From the NCBI GenBank assembly GCA_946997485.1, contig CAMPVF010000001.1, positions 118,740 to 182,739 on the forward strand: a DNA stretch of 64,000 nt. Reading direction: 5' to 3'. The notes beneath the pieces are model-generated. The model saw nothing but the letters and a program-made list of their open reading frames with translations, ran no database searches and was not told where the DNA came from. A program made the translations under genes and the position numbers. This DNA is from an uncultured Atopobium sp. (GTDB lineage Bacteria > Actinomycetota > Coriobacteriia > Coriobacteriales > Atopobiaceae). This document shows, in pieces, positions 16,828-26,018 of the stretch (position 1 is the first letter of the stretch; each line of letters begins with the position of its first letter).

Positions 16828-18048
16828 CTACTTATTTTGAACAACAAGCTCTTTTCCAACAACACCCGTTGCATCAAATTCAGGTATAAAACTCTCCGAA
16901 ACTGTGCCGCCTTGTTGCCACCACATATGCTCAAAACCAAGACCATCGGCATAATCGAGAACCGACTCATACTCCTCGTTGCTCAGCGTATGCGAGAGGT
17001 TGCCGCCTTGTTTTCGACAGCGCCTGTTTGGCGTGTACTGATTCATAATCGAAACATCAATTTCATTATGACCCATATTCCACAACGTTCGCAGCACGTT
17101 CCACGAATCGTCGGTATGACCCGGCATTACTAAATGCCGCACAATAATACCCTGCAGCATTCTCCCCGTTTTTGCTTCTATTTTACGCCCGCCTTTCTTG
17201 CGCAAACTTTCGATCATAACAGCAAGTGATGCCTGGGCATATTCCGGGTAATTTGGGGTGGCTAGCAGGGCAGATGCCAATTTGGGAGAATAGAACTTCA
17301 TATCGGGAAGCCATATATCAATAACATCGGCCATCGCAGCAACCGTTTCGGGTTTTTCGTATCCCGACGTGTTACACACAATTGGCAGCTGCAACCCTGC
17401 CTCTTTTGCCATACAAATTGCCGTGCGAACATGCGGTGCATAATGAAGCGGCGTAACCAAATTAATGTTGAGCGCACCTTGTTGCTGCAGCTCAAGCATA
17501 ATTTCTGCAAGACGCGCGGTGGTAATTTGCTTGCCATAGCCCTCTTGTGAAATACGCAGATTTTGACAAAACACACATCGTAGCGGGCAGCCCGTAAAAA
17601 ATATTGCGCCCGATCCCGCTTTTCCCGAGATGGGCGGCTCTTCCCAATAGTGAAGGGCCGCGCGTGCAATATACAGCTTGTTTGAGCAGCCACAATAGCC
17701 AGCTTGAGGACGATTGCGCGGTGCTTTGCAACAGCGCGGACAGAGCTCGCAGCGGGTGTATGAATCGAAAGTAACCTCAGGTGCATCGCAAGACGTGAAG
17801 GACAGCTCATGCGATGTGGCAGAACCGTTCGCACTAGGGTTAGCACTAGGGTTAGCACCAGGGTTAGCACCATGGCTTGCAGTAACCTTTCCACCAGGGT
17901 TCGCACTATTACTTCCACTATCCTGCGCCAGCGCGCGAGCACACAAATAAGCTTCTACCTGCGCTTTTATAGATGTAGCCCTGGACACTTCGGGTGCTAT
18001 TTTGGGCGCGTGCGAATGTATATTGTTTGGTAAAACCTGTGTGCTCAT
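16828..18048 (-). CDS. PflX-like radical SAM protein (PFL-activase homologue)
   Basis: A 406-residue radical S-adenosylmethionine protein of the PflX / COG1313 type. The [4Fe-4S]-binding motif is CPLRCVFCQN (Cys-x3-Cys-x2-Cys). An extra cysteine cluster precedes it (CELCPRCC ... GYCGC, about residues 97-120), typical of this family and possibly binding another metal centre. Downstream, the SAM-binding strands can be followed (NLVTPLHYAPH, PIVCNTSGYE, DIWLPDMKF, GIIVRHLVMPGH). The substrate of PflX proteins is not established; no glycyl-radical enzyme is nearby in this window. The N-terminal 75 residues are low complexity with Gly-Ala-Asn-Pro repeats. The ribosome site is weak, so a later start is possible. 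Confidence 0.85.
   Translation of the reverse strand: MSTQVLPNNIHSHAPKIAPEVSRATSIKAQVEAYLCARALAQDSGSNSANPGGKVTASHGANPGANPSANPSANGSATSHELSFTSCDAPEVTFDSYTRCELCPRCCKAPRNRPQAGYCGCSNKLYIARAALHYWEEPPISGKAGSGAIFFTGCPLRCVFCQNLRISQEGYGKQITTARLAEIMLELQQQGALNINLVTPLHYAPHVRTAICMAKEAGLQLPIVCNTSGYEKPETVAAMADVIDIWLPDMKFYSPKLASALLATPNYPEYAQASLAVMIESLRKKGGRKIEAKTGRMLQGIIVRHLVMPGHTDDSWNVLRTLWNMGHNEIDVSIMNQYTPNRRCRKQGGNLSHTLSNEEYESVLDYADGLGFEHMWWQQGGTVSESFIPEFDATGVVGKELVVQNK
17831..17866 (-). repeat. 12-bp tandem repeat in the radical SAM gene
   Basis: Three 12-base units (two exact, one with a single change) code for repeated Gly/Ser-Ala-Asn-Pro in the N-terminal low-complexity part. The array stays in frame. 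Confidence 0.8.
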
Positions 18049-18130
18049 ATCCTAAAAACCTAGCGTTACTATCGATGTATCATGCACATTGCACAGCACA
18101 AAAACCTCTGCAGCAAGCTCAATGGAGCGC

Positions 18131-20311
18131 CTAAAACGCGCCGCCACCGCCGCCGCCACCAAAACCGCCACCTCCGCCGACAGAAAATCCACCGCCGCTA
18201 CCAAGAGCGCTACTCAGCTCACGTGTATTAATCATGGTAGAATGCGCACCCTCTACCGCGTGCGACAATCTGTTATAAGGTGCATAGGAATAATAATACG
18301 GATTATGCCAATACCACATGGAATACATAGGAATGAGCGTAGCATCATCTTCAAGCTGCGGAAATGCAACCCGCAATTGCTCGGCAACTTCTTTTGCTAC
18401 ACCCAGTGCACACGCCATAATAAGCAGTTTGTTCCACAATATCATGTCGCTTGGCACGCTTTCTGAAAGCCGCGTAAATTCAAGAAGCCAGCGCTTAAGA
18501 GCAACCGTTTTTGCACGCAGCTCAAGTGCTTCGCGCGAATATGCTGTGTAGCGCGTAATACTCATAATAAATGCAGCGGCAAGCGCTATAAGCACAACAA
18601 TCGATCCTATAATCCCGCCGCGCACAAGTATATCGAGGTCTTCAATATCAAACACATTAAGCGCCAAGCACATAAACAACACCACGGCAGCTGCCACAAT
18701 ATCCAGCGAGGACATGATAGTCGCAGCAACACGACAACCTGTAAGGCTTGTATCATGCGCATCTTCAATAAAAAATTCGCGCTCAATTGCCGCCGCTTTA
18801 ATGGTAGTTCTCCACTGCACATACGCGTCGTAATATGCCGAAGATTCCCGCTTTGCCGCCCATTGTAAGTCGTCGAAGCTCACCTTGCGAAACGTGCTCT
18901 GTGAAGACGCCTCTGCAAATTCCGTACTACTACCATAAGCTGCATCTTTGTGACATAAGTGATACACATCGTCGAACAAAAACGACAGCGTAGCCCTATC
19001 AATCTTACGCGCGCGCGCAACTTGGTTGGCGTATGCGCCAAGCTTAGCTTTATCGGCTTGATAGGCATCGCAAGCAGCTAATCCGTCTTCAAAGCTCATA
19101 GTAAGCGCAATGCTGTAGGGCTCCTCATGCTTTTTTTGAAACGCGCCCGTGTGTACAGACGCGTGTGCAGGCGCATGAGAAACGTTGTGCGCAGGCGCTT
19201 CGAGCCTGCAGATACCCATGTCGCACAGGCGCATAATTGCGCAGGTAAGCGACGCATTGCGCACGTGCTTATGCTCGTATAAATAGCTCAATACACTTGG
19301 ATGATCGTACGACGGCATATCGCGAAAATATCTATCGGAAAACAGCGGACGCCTGCGTGCGCGCGCTATCGTACGCGTTGCAACAAACACACCAATCGAT
19401 ATAAGTACAACAACAAGACCGCCAATGGCAACACCATTTCCAACATATCGCGCAAGCGCGCGCTGTTCATTTGCGTTTGTTGCCCACGCAGCTTCCTGTT
19501 TCATAACATCGTCTTGAATGTGCTCTGCGCGCGGCGTAGCTGCTGCAAGCCAGCTTGCAGGAAACAGCACGCGCATCTCGGCAAAATCGGCAGTATCAAC
19601 CTTGGATACGTTCCAAACAATCGTGGTATCCGTAAACGAAATTGTTCCATTAAGTGGTCCATGTGCCCACGCATGTACATTGCTACCAGGTTGCATACGG
19701 TCGTTTTGTGCAATTGGAAGAGTAAGCGTGCAGGTAACATTGTTCGACGCTTTATCCCAGCCATCCGACACAAATTTCCAGTACAACATCGATGCATCCG
19801 CATACCGCTGTGCAAAGTTCTCCAGCGTATAGCGCATAACAAAGGTTTTTGATTCATTTCTCGACGGTGCATACAGCTTAATCTTTTTATAATCGGTTTC
19901 GTTGTACACCTGATACGTATTGTCATTACCTGTTGATGCCGAATTAAACCACACAATCTGACCGTTTTGGTAGGCACCCGCTTCTATATGGGTAGGCTCA
20001 AGATACGTACCTTCATACATACCCTGTGCAAGCTTCCAATACACGCCATGAAATGAGCCGGAAAACACAAAGGTTCGATGTTCTTCAACATCGAGCGTAC
20101 CTGTGTCATGGAGCGTAGCAGTAATAGTAACGTTATCGATGTGATACTCTTTTGCGTATGCTACCTGCGCACATACAGCGCTTACGCTTACAAGTGCAGC
20201 GATATATACCGCACACATCATAAGCATGCGATACACCCTACACACACGAGACGCAATGGTACATGCGCCACCAGTAGTTATACGCGTTACTGTTGCAGCA
20301 TGGAGTTTCAT
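18131..20311 (-). CDS. DUF2207 membrane protein
   Basis: A 726-residue protein with the DUF2207 architecture. It has a signal or first span ending near residue 52, then an extracellular beta-rich domain opening with the characteristic EYHIDNVTITATLHDTGTLDV and FHGVYWKL. A membrane span follows at about 290-312, then a cytoplasmic part, two further spans around 570-625 and a C-terminal glycine-rich tail (GGGFGGGGG). The glycine tail is a regular feature of this family. Function of DUF2207 proteins is unknown; an envelope role is inferred. The start has GAGGG nearby. It is downstream of the FHA gene of the Tad locus on the same strand but separated by 222 bases, so it need not belong to that operon. 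Confidence 0.85.
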   Translation of the reverse strand: MKLHAATVTRITTGGACTIASRVCRVYRMLMMCAVYIAALVSVSAVCAQVAYAKEYHIDNVTITATLHDTGTLDVEEHRTFVFSGSFHGVYWKLAQGMYEGTYLEPTHIEAGAYQNGQIVWFNSASTGNDNTYQVYNETDYKKIKLYAPSRNESKTFVMRYTLENFAQRYADASMLYWKFVSDGWDKASNNVTCTLTLPIAQNDRMQPGSNVHAWAHGPLNGTISFTDTTIVWNVSKVDTADFAEMRVLFPASWLAAATPRAEHIQDDVMKQEAAWATNANEQRALARYVGNGVAIGGLVVVLISIGVFVATRTIARARRRPLFSDRYFRDMPSYDHPSVLSYLYEHKHVRNASLTCAIMRLCDMGICRLEAPAHNVSHAPAHASVHTGAFQKKHEEPYSIALTMSFEDGLAACDAYQADKAKLGAYANQVARARKIDRATLSFLFDDVYHLCHKDAAYGSSTEFAEASSQSTFRKVSFDDLQWAAKRESSAYYDAYVQWRTTIKAAAIEREFFIEDAHDTSLTGCRVAATIMSSLDIVAAAVVLFMCLALNVFDIEDLDILVRGGIIGSIVVLIALAAAFIMSITRYTAYSREALELRAKTVALKRWLLEFTRLSESVPSDMILWNKLLIMACALGVAKEVAEQLRVAFPQLEDDATLIPMYSMWYWHNPYYYSYAPYNRLSHAVEGAHSTMINTRELSSALGSGGGFSVGGGGGFGGGGGGGAF

Positions 20312-20353
20312 ATACGCCCTCTTTCGTTACTAGTACAGATACTCGTACGTACA

Positions 20354-20393
20354 CACGTGCAAATACGTGCAAATACGTGCAAATACGTGCAAA
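20354..20393. repeat. 10-bp tandem repeat (AAATACGTGC), 3+ copies
   Basis: Three exact 10-base units at 20361-20390 with partial copies on each side, in the gap upstream of the DUF2207 gene. The 10-base period matches one helical turn, so stacked binding sites are possible. No spacers are present, so it is not a CRISPR array. Confidence 0.75.
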
Positions 20394-20533
20394 CCTTGCA
20401 TGCATAGGCGCACGTCCGCAGCGGGCATACACGTTAGGTACATGCCCCTTCTTGCCATATACTGATAAGTATATCAAAACGCACATACTACCATAGCAAA
20501 TGCACGTACACCACGAGCGCATGCAGGCACATC

Positions 20534-21292
20534 CTACGATATAAGGGTAAAAATCGTGCCACACACATCAACATGATCTCCACGATGAACAGCTACCGGA
20601 GCACTTATCGCACGACCGCGCAACCGAGCGGGGTTTGTTGCTCCTCTATCTTCGATATATACCTGTCCATGGTCCGCTCGAAAGCAGCTATGCGTACGCG
20701 AAACCGCCTTTGAGTGCAGCACCACGTCGTTTAGCTCAAGACGACCAATACTCAGCTCGTCAGAAAAACAAACTGTCACATCAATACCGTCGTTATGTAC
20801 GCGCACATAATGCATATCATCATGAGCTACAGCTACGCCAGGGCTCGCGCGGGTGCTGGTAGATTGCGCAAGCGTTTTATACGCAGCAGTTGCTGCTATG
20901 TCATTGGGTATGGTGTCGTTATACACCCAGCCATCATCGGCACAATCATCCGCGCCGCCGTGCGCACGCGCAGGGAAATACGTTGTGTACGGCGGATCAA
21001 ACGGCGGCACATCATCCATAACTATAGGTCGCGGCTCACGCGAAAAATCGTATAAGCAGCCATAACACACGTCCATATCGGCAAATAACTCTTCATCGCA
21101 CACAGGACAGCGTTTTGTTTGATACAAAACACCATTGCTCAAAGAGTCTGGAGGAGCTCCTGTCGCCGCAGCTTCCATAGCCTGCACAGCAAGCTCGTGT
21201 GCACGACGCATTTCGCGCGATGGCGGGGCTGATGCGCGCGATTTTTTCTTAGCTTTGCTCCGTGTAGAAACACTCTTTTGTGCTACCGACAT
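20534..21292 (-). CDS. Zinc-ribbon and FHA domain protein
   Basis: A 252-residue cytoplasmic protein. The N-terminal 45 residues are Lys/Arg/Ser-rich. A CPVCDEE...CYGC pair (about residues 62-82) makes a small zinc ribbon. The C-terminal 90 residues are an FHA phosphothreonine-binding domain: LSIGRLELNDVVLHSK, SRTHSCFRADHGQVYIED and a final hydrophobic strand. The key Gly-Arg, Ser-Arg-x-His and Asn-Pro positions are present. FHA proteins read Ser/Thr phosphorylation. The start at 21292 has AAAGGAG upstream; the frame is open 12 codons further without one. It is the last gene of the Tad-locus run and might report kinase signals to the pilus apparatus, which is inference. Confidence 0.85.
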   Translation of the reverse strand: MSVAQKSVSTRSKAKKKSRASAPPSREMRRAHELAVQAMEAAATGAPPDSLSNGVLYQTKRCPVCDEELFADMDVCYGCLYDFSREPRPIVMDDVPPFDPPYTTYFPARAHGGADDCADDGWVYNDTIPNDIAATAAYKTLAQSTSTRASPGVAVAHDDMHYVRVHNDGIDVTVCFSDELSIGRLELNDVVLHSKAVSRTHSCFRADHGQVYIEDRGATNPARLRGRAISAPVAVHRGDHVDVCGTIFTLIS

Positions 21293-21314
21293 GATGACTC
21301 CTTTCACGCATCGT

Positions 21315-21662
21315 TTATGATGCAACACTACATATGGTTCCTTCCAGCTGCTCGCCTGCGTGCGGCCAGACAGCCACTTGAGCTGGCCTTTCTAACACGG
21401 CACATGCACCCGCACACGAGAGCATTCGCCCTGCCGCAACCTGCGTATATGCTTGTAACACACGCATATCGGCCGATAAAAACACAACATCAATGGCATA
21501 AGACATGCCCCAGGTATGAATAGCATGGCATGAGCTGAGCATAATTGGCTCATGCGCACGGCTCGTACAAAGCAAACCCTGAAGCCGTTGCCGCCAGCTT
21601 GCATACACTACAAAGCTGCCATACGAAACCGGCACACGGTTTGATTGGAACGCGATAACCAT
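21315..21662 (-). CDS. DUF192 family protein in the Tad locus
   Basis: A 115-residue protein matching the DUF192 (UPF0127) pattern: RQRLQGLLCT near the start, an aromatic/Gly-Met segment IHTWGMSYAIDVVFL, then a short strand and LERPAQVAVW-type end. Function is unknown for the family. Its start overlaps the stop of the TadE-like gene by one base, so it is almost certainly co-translated with the pilus genes. The protein has no clear signal peptide; the usual secreted DUF192 leader is absent. Confidence 0.7.
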   Translation of the reverse strand: MVIAFQSNRVPVSYGSFVVYASWRQRLQGLLCTSRAHEPIMLSSCHAIHTWGMSYAIDVVFLSADMRVLQAYTQVAAGRMLSCAGACAVLERPAQVAVWPHAGEQLEGTICSVAS

Positions 21663-22213
21663 TACACAAGCACCCCCGGTCTAAAGCGATCGACCACAAG
21701 CCGCTGCGTATAATCGATGCGCGCGCCAAAATCAACCGAAATGCCCGCTATACATACAGACAATGGCCACGGTTTATACGACATCTTGCACGTATACGTA
21801 GTAAGCAAGGGCGATATAAAAAACTTAAATTTAGCGCCTGTTTCGTCGCGAGCCGATTGCGCTTGCACATTAACATCGCATGCCGCCTCTCCCATTGCCG
21901 TTTGTATGGCCGTTTTAATTTCGGATGCAGCATTATCAGCCGATTGTTTGCCGGGAGGACTTACGCCCAAAACAGCAATGGCATCACGCGCGCATCTATC
22001 AAATTTTGAACATAACTGCACGTAGCACACAATGTTGTAAGCAATAAGCATTACAACAATAACAACGGGCATAAGCGCTGCAAACTCAACGCATATCTGA
22101 CCTTGTGTATTGTGAAAAAACGCACGCAGGCACTTGTGGTGCCTTGGTGCAGCGGCACCTGCAAATGCGGGTGCACGCGCAAAAGCGGCTGCGTTTGTTG
22201 TACATACAGTCAC
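21662..22213 (-). CDS. TadE-like pseudopilin
   Basis: A 183-residue type IVb pseudopilin. Residues 38-43 (G-QICVE) fit the prepilin-peptidase rule: cleavage after Gly38 and Glu at +5 of the mature protein. A hydrophobic helix follows (FAALMPVVIVVMLIAYNIVCYV). The rest is an extracytoplasmic domain with paired cysteines. The start is GTG at 22213, with AAAGGG 7 bases upstream. Minor pseudopilins of this kind prime or cap the Flp fibre. It shares the Q-x-x-x-E mature start with three other proteins in this locus. Confidence 0.82.
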   Translation of the reverse strand: MTVCTTNAAAFARAPAFAGAAAPRHHKCLRAFFHNTQGQICVEFAALMPVVIVVMLIAYNIVCYVQLCSKFDRCARDAIAVLGVSPPGKQSADNAASEIKTAIQTAMGEAACDVNVQAQSARDETGAKFKFFISPLLTTYTCKMSYKPWPLSVCIAGISVDFGARIDYTQRLVVDRFRPGVLV

Positions 22214-22276
22214 ATCAAAACCCTTTCTTATAAGGCATGTGCGCGCCTCGCGCGTACATACACCAGGTTGCGCGCG

Positions 22277-24457
22277 CTACTCGTGTGCCATAAGCGCGTG
22301 CACATTAATCGTGAGTGGTATCTTTTTGTCCGAGCCTAAAGCCGGCAGGTTGGCAAGGGTAAAATTGTCGCCCAATAGCTCTTTTACTGCAGCTAAACTA
22401 CGCGCTTTAATACTTTCTGCATCTGAGGGCATTGTGGTAATGTAGCGGCGTATTTCGGCAATACCCGATTTTCCAGCGCGCGACAAAATGTGCTGCGTGT
22501 GGATACGCACGGGTTTTCGAAGACGCATGTCGCCCGGCTTAAATCCAAATGCAGAAATAGTCTGCGAAATTTTTGAAGAAAGCCACGACGCAACAAAGCC
22601 ACCTCCACCAGCAGAAATTCCGCCCATTACACTATTTGCAATAGATTCAAGATGCTTATACGCCGAACCATACCCAACAAGCAGCTTCGACCAAATGGAA
22701 CAAATACCCCCAATAAGCGCCGCAGTTAGCGGGAAGCGCTCTTGTTCAATGCCGTCTGCCATATGCTTGAGAACGTCGTTATTATCGGCAGAACCATCGG
22801 GGGCAAGCGTTGCACCAGCTATCGCAATGCCGGAAGGAAGCGTGGCTGCTGGCACAAATGTGCTGGTAAGACTATCTGGAAGGGTGAGCTGCGACGTGCG
22901 ACTCACAAACGAAATGCAGCCATACGCGCCTGGCGGACAGTACGTTGGCCGAGCAACACCAATAAGATTGAGCGCCTTACTAAACGCATCGGATGCATGT
23001 TTTGCATCGTCCTTTTTTTGGCGTTCGAGCTCTTGTGCGGCATTCATTTCGTTTTGATATACCGAAGCGCTGCGCACAACTTCGCGCCAATAGTGCTCAA
23101 ATCCATTGGAAATGCTCGTCGAAGCCGCAGCAACGCGCCCCATATCCGTAAGCCGTATACCGTATTTCGCATCGGGCACCGCGCGACCAGCTTCAATGTC
23201 AGCCAAGCTCACCCATGCTGAGGGCGCAGCGGGCATCTTTTCTGCCGCACAATAGGCAACAAGTTTGCCATGTTGTACACATGCTGGCCACACACGTTCG
23301 CTATACAGCGTTGATGCGCGCACCATTTGCTTGTTATACGGCAAATTTGGAAGCGATATATCAACAGGCGGCCCCTCGTTACAATGCGCTGTTGCAACCG
23401 CACTATATGCAAACGCGTAAAAACGTTTGCGCGCGCAGCTTTTTATGTATTCGTCGCTACTGGCACCATTTGGAATATCCTGCTGCATACGCGCAGCATA
23501 ATAGGCCTGTGCACGCGCTCGCGCACACTCAAACGTCCATGCCTCATAGCTGTATTGCTGGTTTGCCGTACCCGAAAGCGATGCAAGCTTTGCCGCGCGG
23601 CTGCGCATACAACTTGGATTATCCACGCAATCGGCACGCCACGCGCGGCGTTTGGCATCGTCGGCCTTTTTTTGATGCTCTTCCTGCTCTTTTGTTTTCT
23701 TCTCAAGCTTTTCTGCTGAATTTTTCATCGCATCGTCCGAGATGTCCTGCAATGCGGCAGAAAAATCACTTTTTGAAGTAAGCGGATATGGCACCGCAAG
23801 ACCAACATAAGGTATGTGCTCAGTTGAATTAGCATATGCGCACGATGCAGCATTATACGCAATGATATATGGCAGTGCCTTTTCAAACTTTGCAATACCT
23901 GCATATGCACTACGCGCAAACGCTTGGCGTGCCGTAAATATCCTGTGCGCGCATGCAATAATAGGTGGTGCAAATGCGCGAAGTATAGGAATTGCACTTA
24001 CGATAAGCCCAACGGCAAACACAAGCATGCCCGTGAGCCCCAAACTTAATACCGAGGCATCAAGCACCTGCACAATTGTGCTAAACGCTGCTACACAATT
24101 GGCACCAGCTTGCGCGGTAGCATCAGCAACTTCTTGGACATCGGCCGCACGCGAGCTCATGTAATGCACGCTCGAAAGTCCAAATATCAAGCACAAACTC
24201 ACAAGCAGTACTACAGCAACGCTTATGGTTGTATAGCCGCGCTCATCGCGTATAAATATGCCCAATAAGCCCGAGTATGCGTCTGCGTCTGCAGACACCG
24301 GTTCAGCTGTAGATGCTGATGCAGCTCCAGATGTGCGTGCACATCCGCGCGGGTGCGTACGCTCAGGCGCCACGTCGCGGCCGTGCACATACATGAGCAC
24401 AAGTCTTATATATGGCTTAGGATCACTCATGAGCATTCCACATAGTTTGCCACTCAT
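22277..24457 (-). CDS. TadG-like large membrane-anchored Tad protein
   Basis: A 726-residue protein. After a 70-residue cytoplasmic leader there is RDERGYTTISVAVVLL and a hydrophobic helix, then DVQEVADATAQAGAN. This is the pattern of TadG-like and Tad-associated proteins of actinobacteria, whose helix resembles a pilin but lacks the +5 Glu (Ser here), so peptidase cleavage is not expected. A second hydrophobic stretch follows at about 145-165. The remainder is a large extracytoplasmic region with charged helices and several Cys pairs (including NPSCMR and PPGAYGC). Its ATG (24457) has GGAAGG upstream; a second ATG at 24430 overlaps the tadE stop (ATGAGTGA) and is the alternative. Confidence 0.72.
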   Translation of the reverse strand: MSGKLCGMLMSDPKPYIRLVLMYVHGRDVAPERTHPRGCARTSGAASASTAEPVSADADAYSGLLGIFIRDERGYTTISVAVVLLVSLCLIFGLSSVHYMSSRAADVQEVADATAQAGANCVAAFSTIVQVLDASVLSLGLTGMLVFAVGLIVSAIPILRAFAPPIIACAHRIFTARQAFARSAYAGIAKFEKALPYIIAYNAASCAYANSTEHIPYVGLAVPYPLTSKSDFSAALQDISDDAMKNSAEKLEKKTKEQEEHQKKADDAKRRAWRADCVDNPSCMRSRAAKLASLSGTANQQYSYEAWTFECARARAQAYYAARMQQDIPNGASSDEYIKSCARKRFYAFAYSAVATAHCNEGPPVDISLPNLPYNKQMVRASTLYSERVWPACVQHGKLVAYCAAEKMPAAPSAWVSLADIEAGRAVPDAKYGIRLTDMGRVAAASTSISNGFEHYWREVVRSASVYQNEMNAAQELERQKKDDAKHASDAFSKALNLIGVARPTYCPPGAYGCISFVSRTSQLTLPDSLTSTFVPAATLPSGIAIAGATLAPDGSADNNDVLKHMADGIEQERFPLTAALIGGICSIWSKLLVGYGSAYKHLESIANSVMGGISAGGGGFVASWLSSKISQTISAFGFKPGDMRLRKPVRIHTQHILSRAGKSGIAEIRRYITTMPSDAESIKARSLAAVKELLGDNFTLANLPALGSDKKIPLTINVHALMAHE

Positions 24458-25031
24458 CGTATGTACCTTCCACCCATGACGCCTGCGTTTTTTGCGAGGC
24501 GGTAACTGTTAGTTGCGCGCCGTTTTCACCCGATCCCACAATTGTTTGTACAAACAGTCCAAAAAACGGCAAAGGTTCAAAATCCCCTTTGATAGTTACC
24601 GTTGTTGCTTTTTCTTCGCGCGAAATGTCTATCTTCCAGTCTGTTGATGCACCTTTATGAAATATCGCAAGGTTTGGTATTGCCTTCAGACGACGACGTG
24701 CAAATTCCGAGCAATCAGTAAACGAACCATCAAAGTCGCACGCTGCAACCCGCACGGTTTGCGAAGCTGCACGCGCCATTACTGCGCGCGTGTAACCAAT
24801 CACGCACGTTTGCGCAAGTATCGCAAACAAAAAGAGCATGCAAGGCAGCATAACCGCAGCTTCCACGCTCGCCTGGCCTGCCTGCGATGTACAACGCCAC
24901 AAACGCACGTGCCCTCGCGCACGTGGGCGCAGGTGCGCACACCGTGCACACAGCAGCCAAACAAGAGCACAAAAGCACGTCTTGCATGAGTTGTATGTAG
25001 TGCTAATACAGCAAAATATCTTGCAAGTCAC
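24423..25031 (-). CDS. tadE: TadE-like pilus protein
   Basis: A 202-residue TadE-family protein. The start is set at a GTG (25031) with an ideal AAGGAG and 6-base spacing. The frame is open to an ATG at 25127, but that would overlap the upstream pilin gene by 125 bases. The mature start is AG-QASVEAAVMLP (cleavage after Gly52, Glu57), the classic TadE signature, followed by a membrane helix LFLFAILAQTCVIGY. The C-terminal domain (about 85 residues) is extracytoplasmic. The 50-residue leader is unusually long and rich in Cys, Leu and Arg. It overlaps both neighbours by short distances, indicating coupling. Confidence 0.8.
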   Translation of the reverse strand: MTCKIFCCISTTYNSCKTCFCALVWLLCARCAHLRPRARGHVRLWRCTSQAGQASVEAAVMLPCMLFLFAILAQTCVIGYTRAVMARAASQTVRVAACDFDGSFTDCSEFARRRLKAIPNLAIFHKGASTDWKIDISREEKATTVTIKGDFEPLPFFGLFVQTIVGSGENGAQLTVTASQKTQASWVEGTYDEWQTMWNAHE

Positions 25032-25329
25032 CGAGTACTCCTTGTGCTGTTGTGTGCGATGCAGCCGAAACGCTATCTTGCACAACTGTGCCCTCAGCAA
25101 ACGCACGAAAAAGCGCACCAAGCGCACAAATCATTGCTAAAAACGCAACAACCACAACCATGTATTCCATCGTGCCTTGGCCTTGCTCGCGCGTGCTGTA
25201 CATCTGCAAACAACGGCGCCTGCGTGCGCACAGGGCACCTTTTTGCTGCGAAAACGAGGACAGGGCGTCACGCGCAGCAGCGGGCATAACCGTACGCACC
25301 AATGGCGCGCTCATCTTTCCGTTCTTCAT
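25003..25329 (-). CDS. Second Flp-like pilin or pseudopilin
   Basis: A 108-residue protein with a 50-residue leader and a pilin helix. The processing site REQG-QGTMEY (cleavage after Gly50, Glu55, Tyr56) matches Flp G/xxxxEY exactly. The helix MVVVVAFLAMICALGALF follows. The mature part is about 58 residues, close to Flp size. Its ATG overlaps the previous gene's stop as ATGA. It could be a second major pilin or a minor subunit. The related DUF4244 proteins of actinobacterial Tad loci are an alternative label. Confidence 0.75.
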   Translation of the reverse strand: MKNGKMSAPLVRTVMPAAARDALSSFSQQKGALCARRRRCLQMYSTREQGQGTMEYMVVVVAFLAMICALGALFRAFAEGTVVQDSVSAASHTTAQGVLGDLQDILLY

Positions 25330-26018
25330 GAAGTCTCACCTATTCCTGCAGCGCGTGCCTCTTCTTCCCAAGCATCCTTTGCAAGACGCAGCTTTTGCAA
25401 TCTGCATTTCGCAGCATCGGTTTGTTTGTCAATGCGCACAACATCAACCCAACGTGGATGCTGCACAACACACATCCACACATGCCCCATCAAATCCTGA
25501 TAGCCGCTTCGCTTAAGCGCTACTTCGCCTAAGTTTTGATACACCGTGAGCACTTCTTTTTGTACTGCTTCATCACCAGCATCGAGCGTTATGGTCTTAG
25601 AATCATCCGATGTAATACAGCTATAAATTGCATGTTTATCTTCCAAATTAAGGGCTTTACGCTGCGAGTTTTTGGTATCTATTGTTGATTTGCCTGGTAG
25701 CGCATCCTCTTTTTGCATTGGTGCTGGCGTTGGTGCTGCGGGTGCATCAAGTGGCGCCGTGTGTTCCACGTTTTGTTTGTGCGATTCGCTGGGCATGGAA
25801 AGCGGCGCATCATCATTCATGAAAAGCGCAGCTCCTAGCTCAGCATAGGGGCGAAATTGCGCACACACAAGCATGAGCACACACAATACGCCCACACATA
25901 TAAGCCATCTGCCAGGCGATATACCACGCGAGCTGCGGGATCGTCTATGCTTTTTTCGCGCACCAACGGCGCGCACAAAACACCATCTGCGACGTGGTTT
26001 ACAGCTGCTGGATGCCAT
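25326..26018 (-). CDS. Single-span membrane protein of the Tad locus, unknown
   Basis: A 230-residue protein starting at an ATG (26018) that overlaps the flp stop by 20 bases. Residues 1-35 are very basic (RRRWC, RKKHRRSRSS), followed by one span at about 38-55 (WLICVGVLCVLMLVCAQ). A Pro/Ala-rich linker comes next (about 90-110), then a C-terminal domain of about 110 residues with two conserved-looking cysteines (YSCITSDD, VWMCVVQH). The orientation would place the C-terminal domain outside. No family was recognised; its position suggests a pilus assembly or surface component. Reading frame and coupling are strong, function is not. Confidence 0.72.
   Translation of the reverse strand: MASSSCKPRRRWCFVRAVGARKKHRRSRSSRGISPGRWLICVGVLCVLMLVCAQFRPYAELGAALFMNDDAPLSMPSESHKQNVEHTAPLDAPAAPTPAPMQKEDALPGKSTIDTKNSQRKALNLEDKHAIYSCITSDDSKTITLDAGDEAVQKEVLTVYQNLGEVALKRSGYQDLMGHVWMCVVQHPRWVDVVRIDKQTDAAKCRLQKLRLAKDAWEEEARAAGIGETS

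Noticed and set aside
20354..20393. Possible CRISPR-like repeat array
   Set aside because: Units are directly adjacent without spacers and only 10 bases long; no cas genes in the window.
25032..25127. ATG start for TadE at 25127
   Set aside because: It would overlap the upstream pilin gene by 125 bases; GTG 25031 has an ideal ribosome site.
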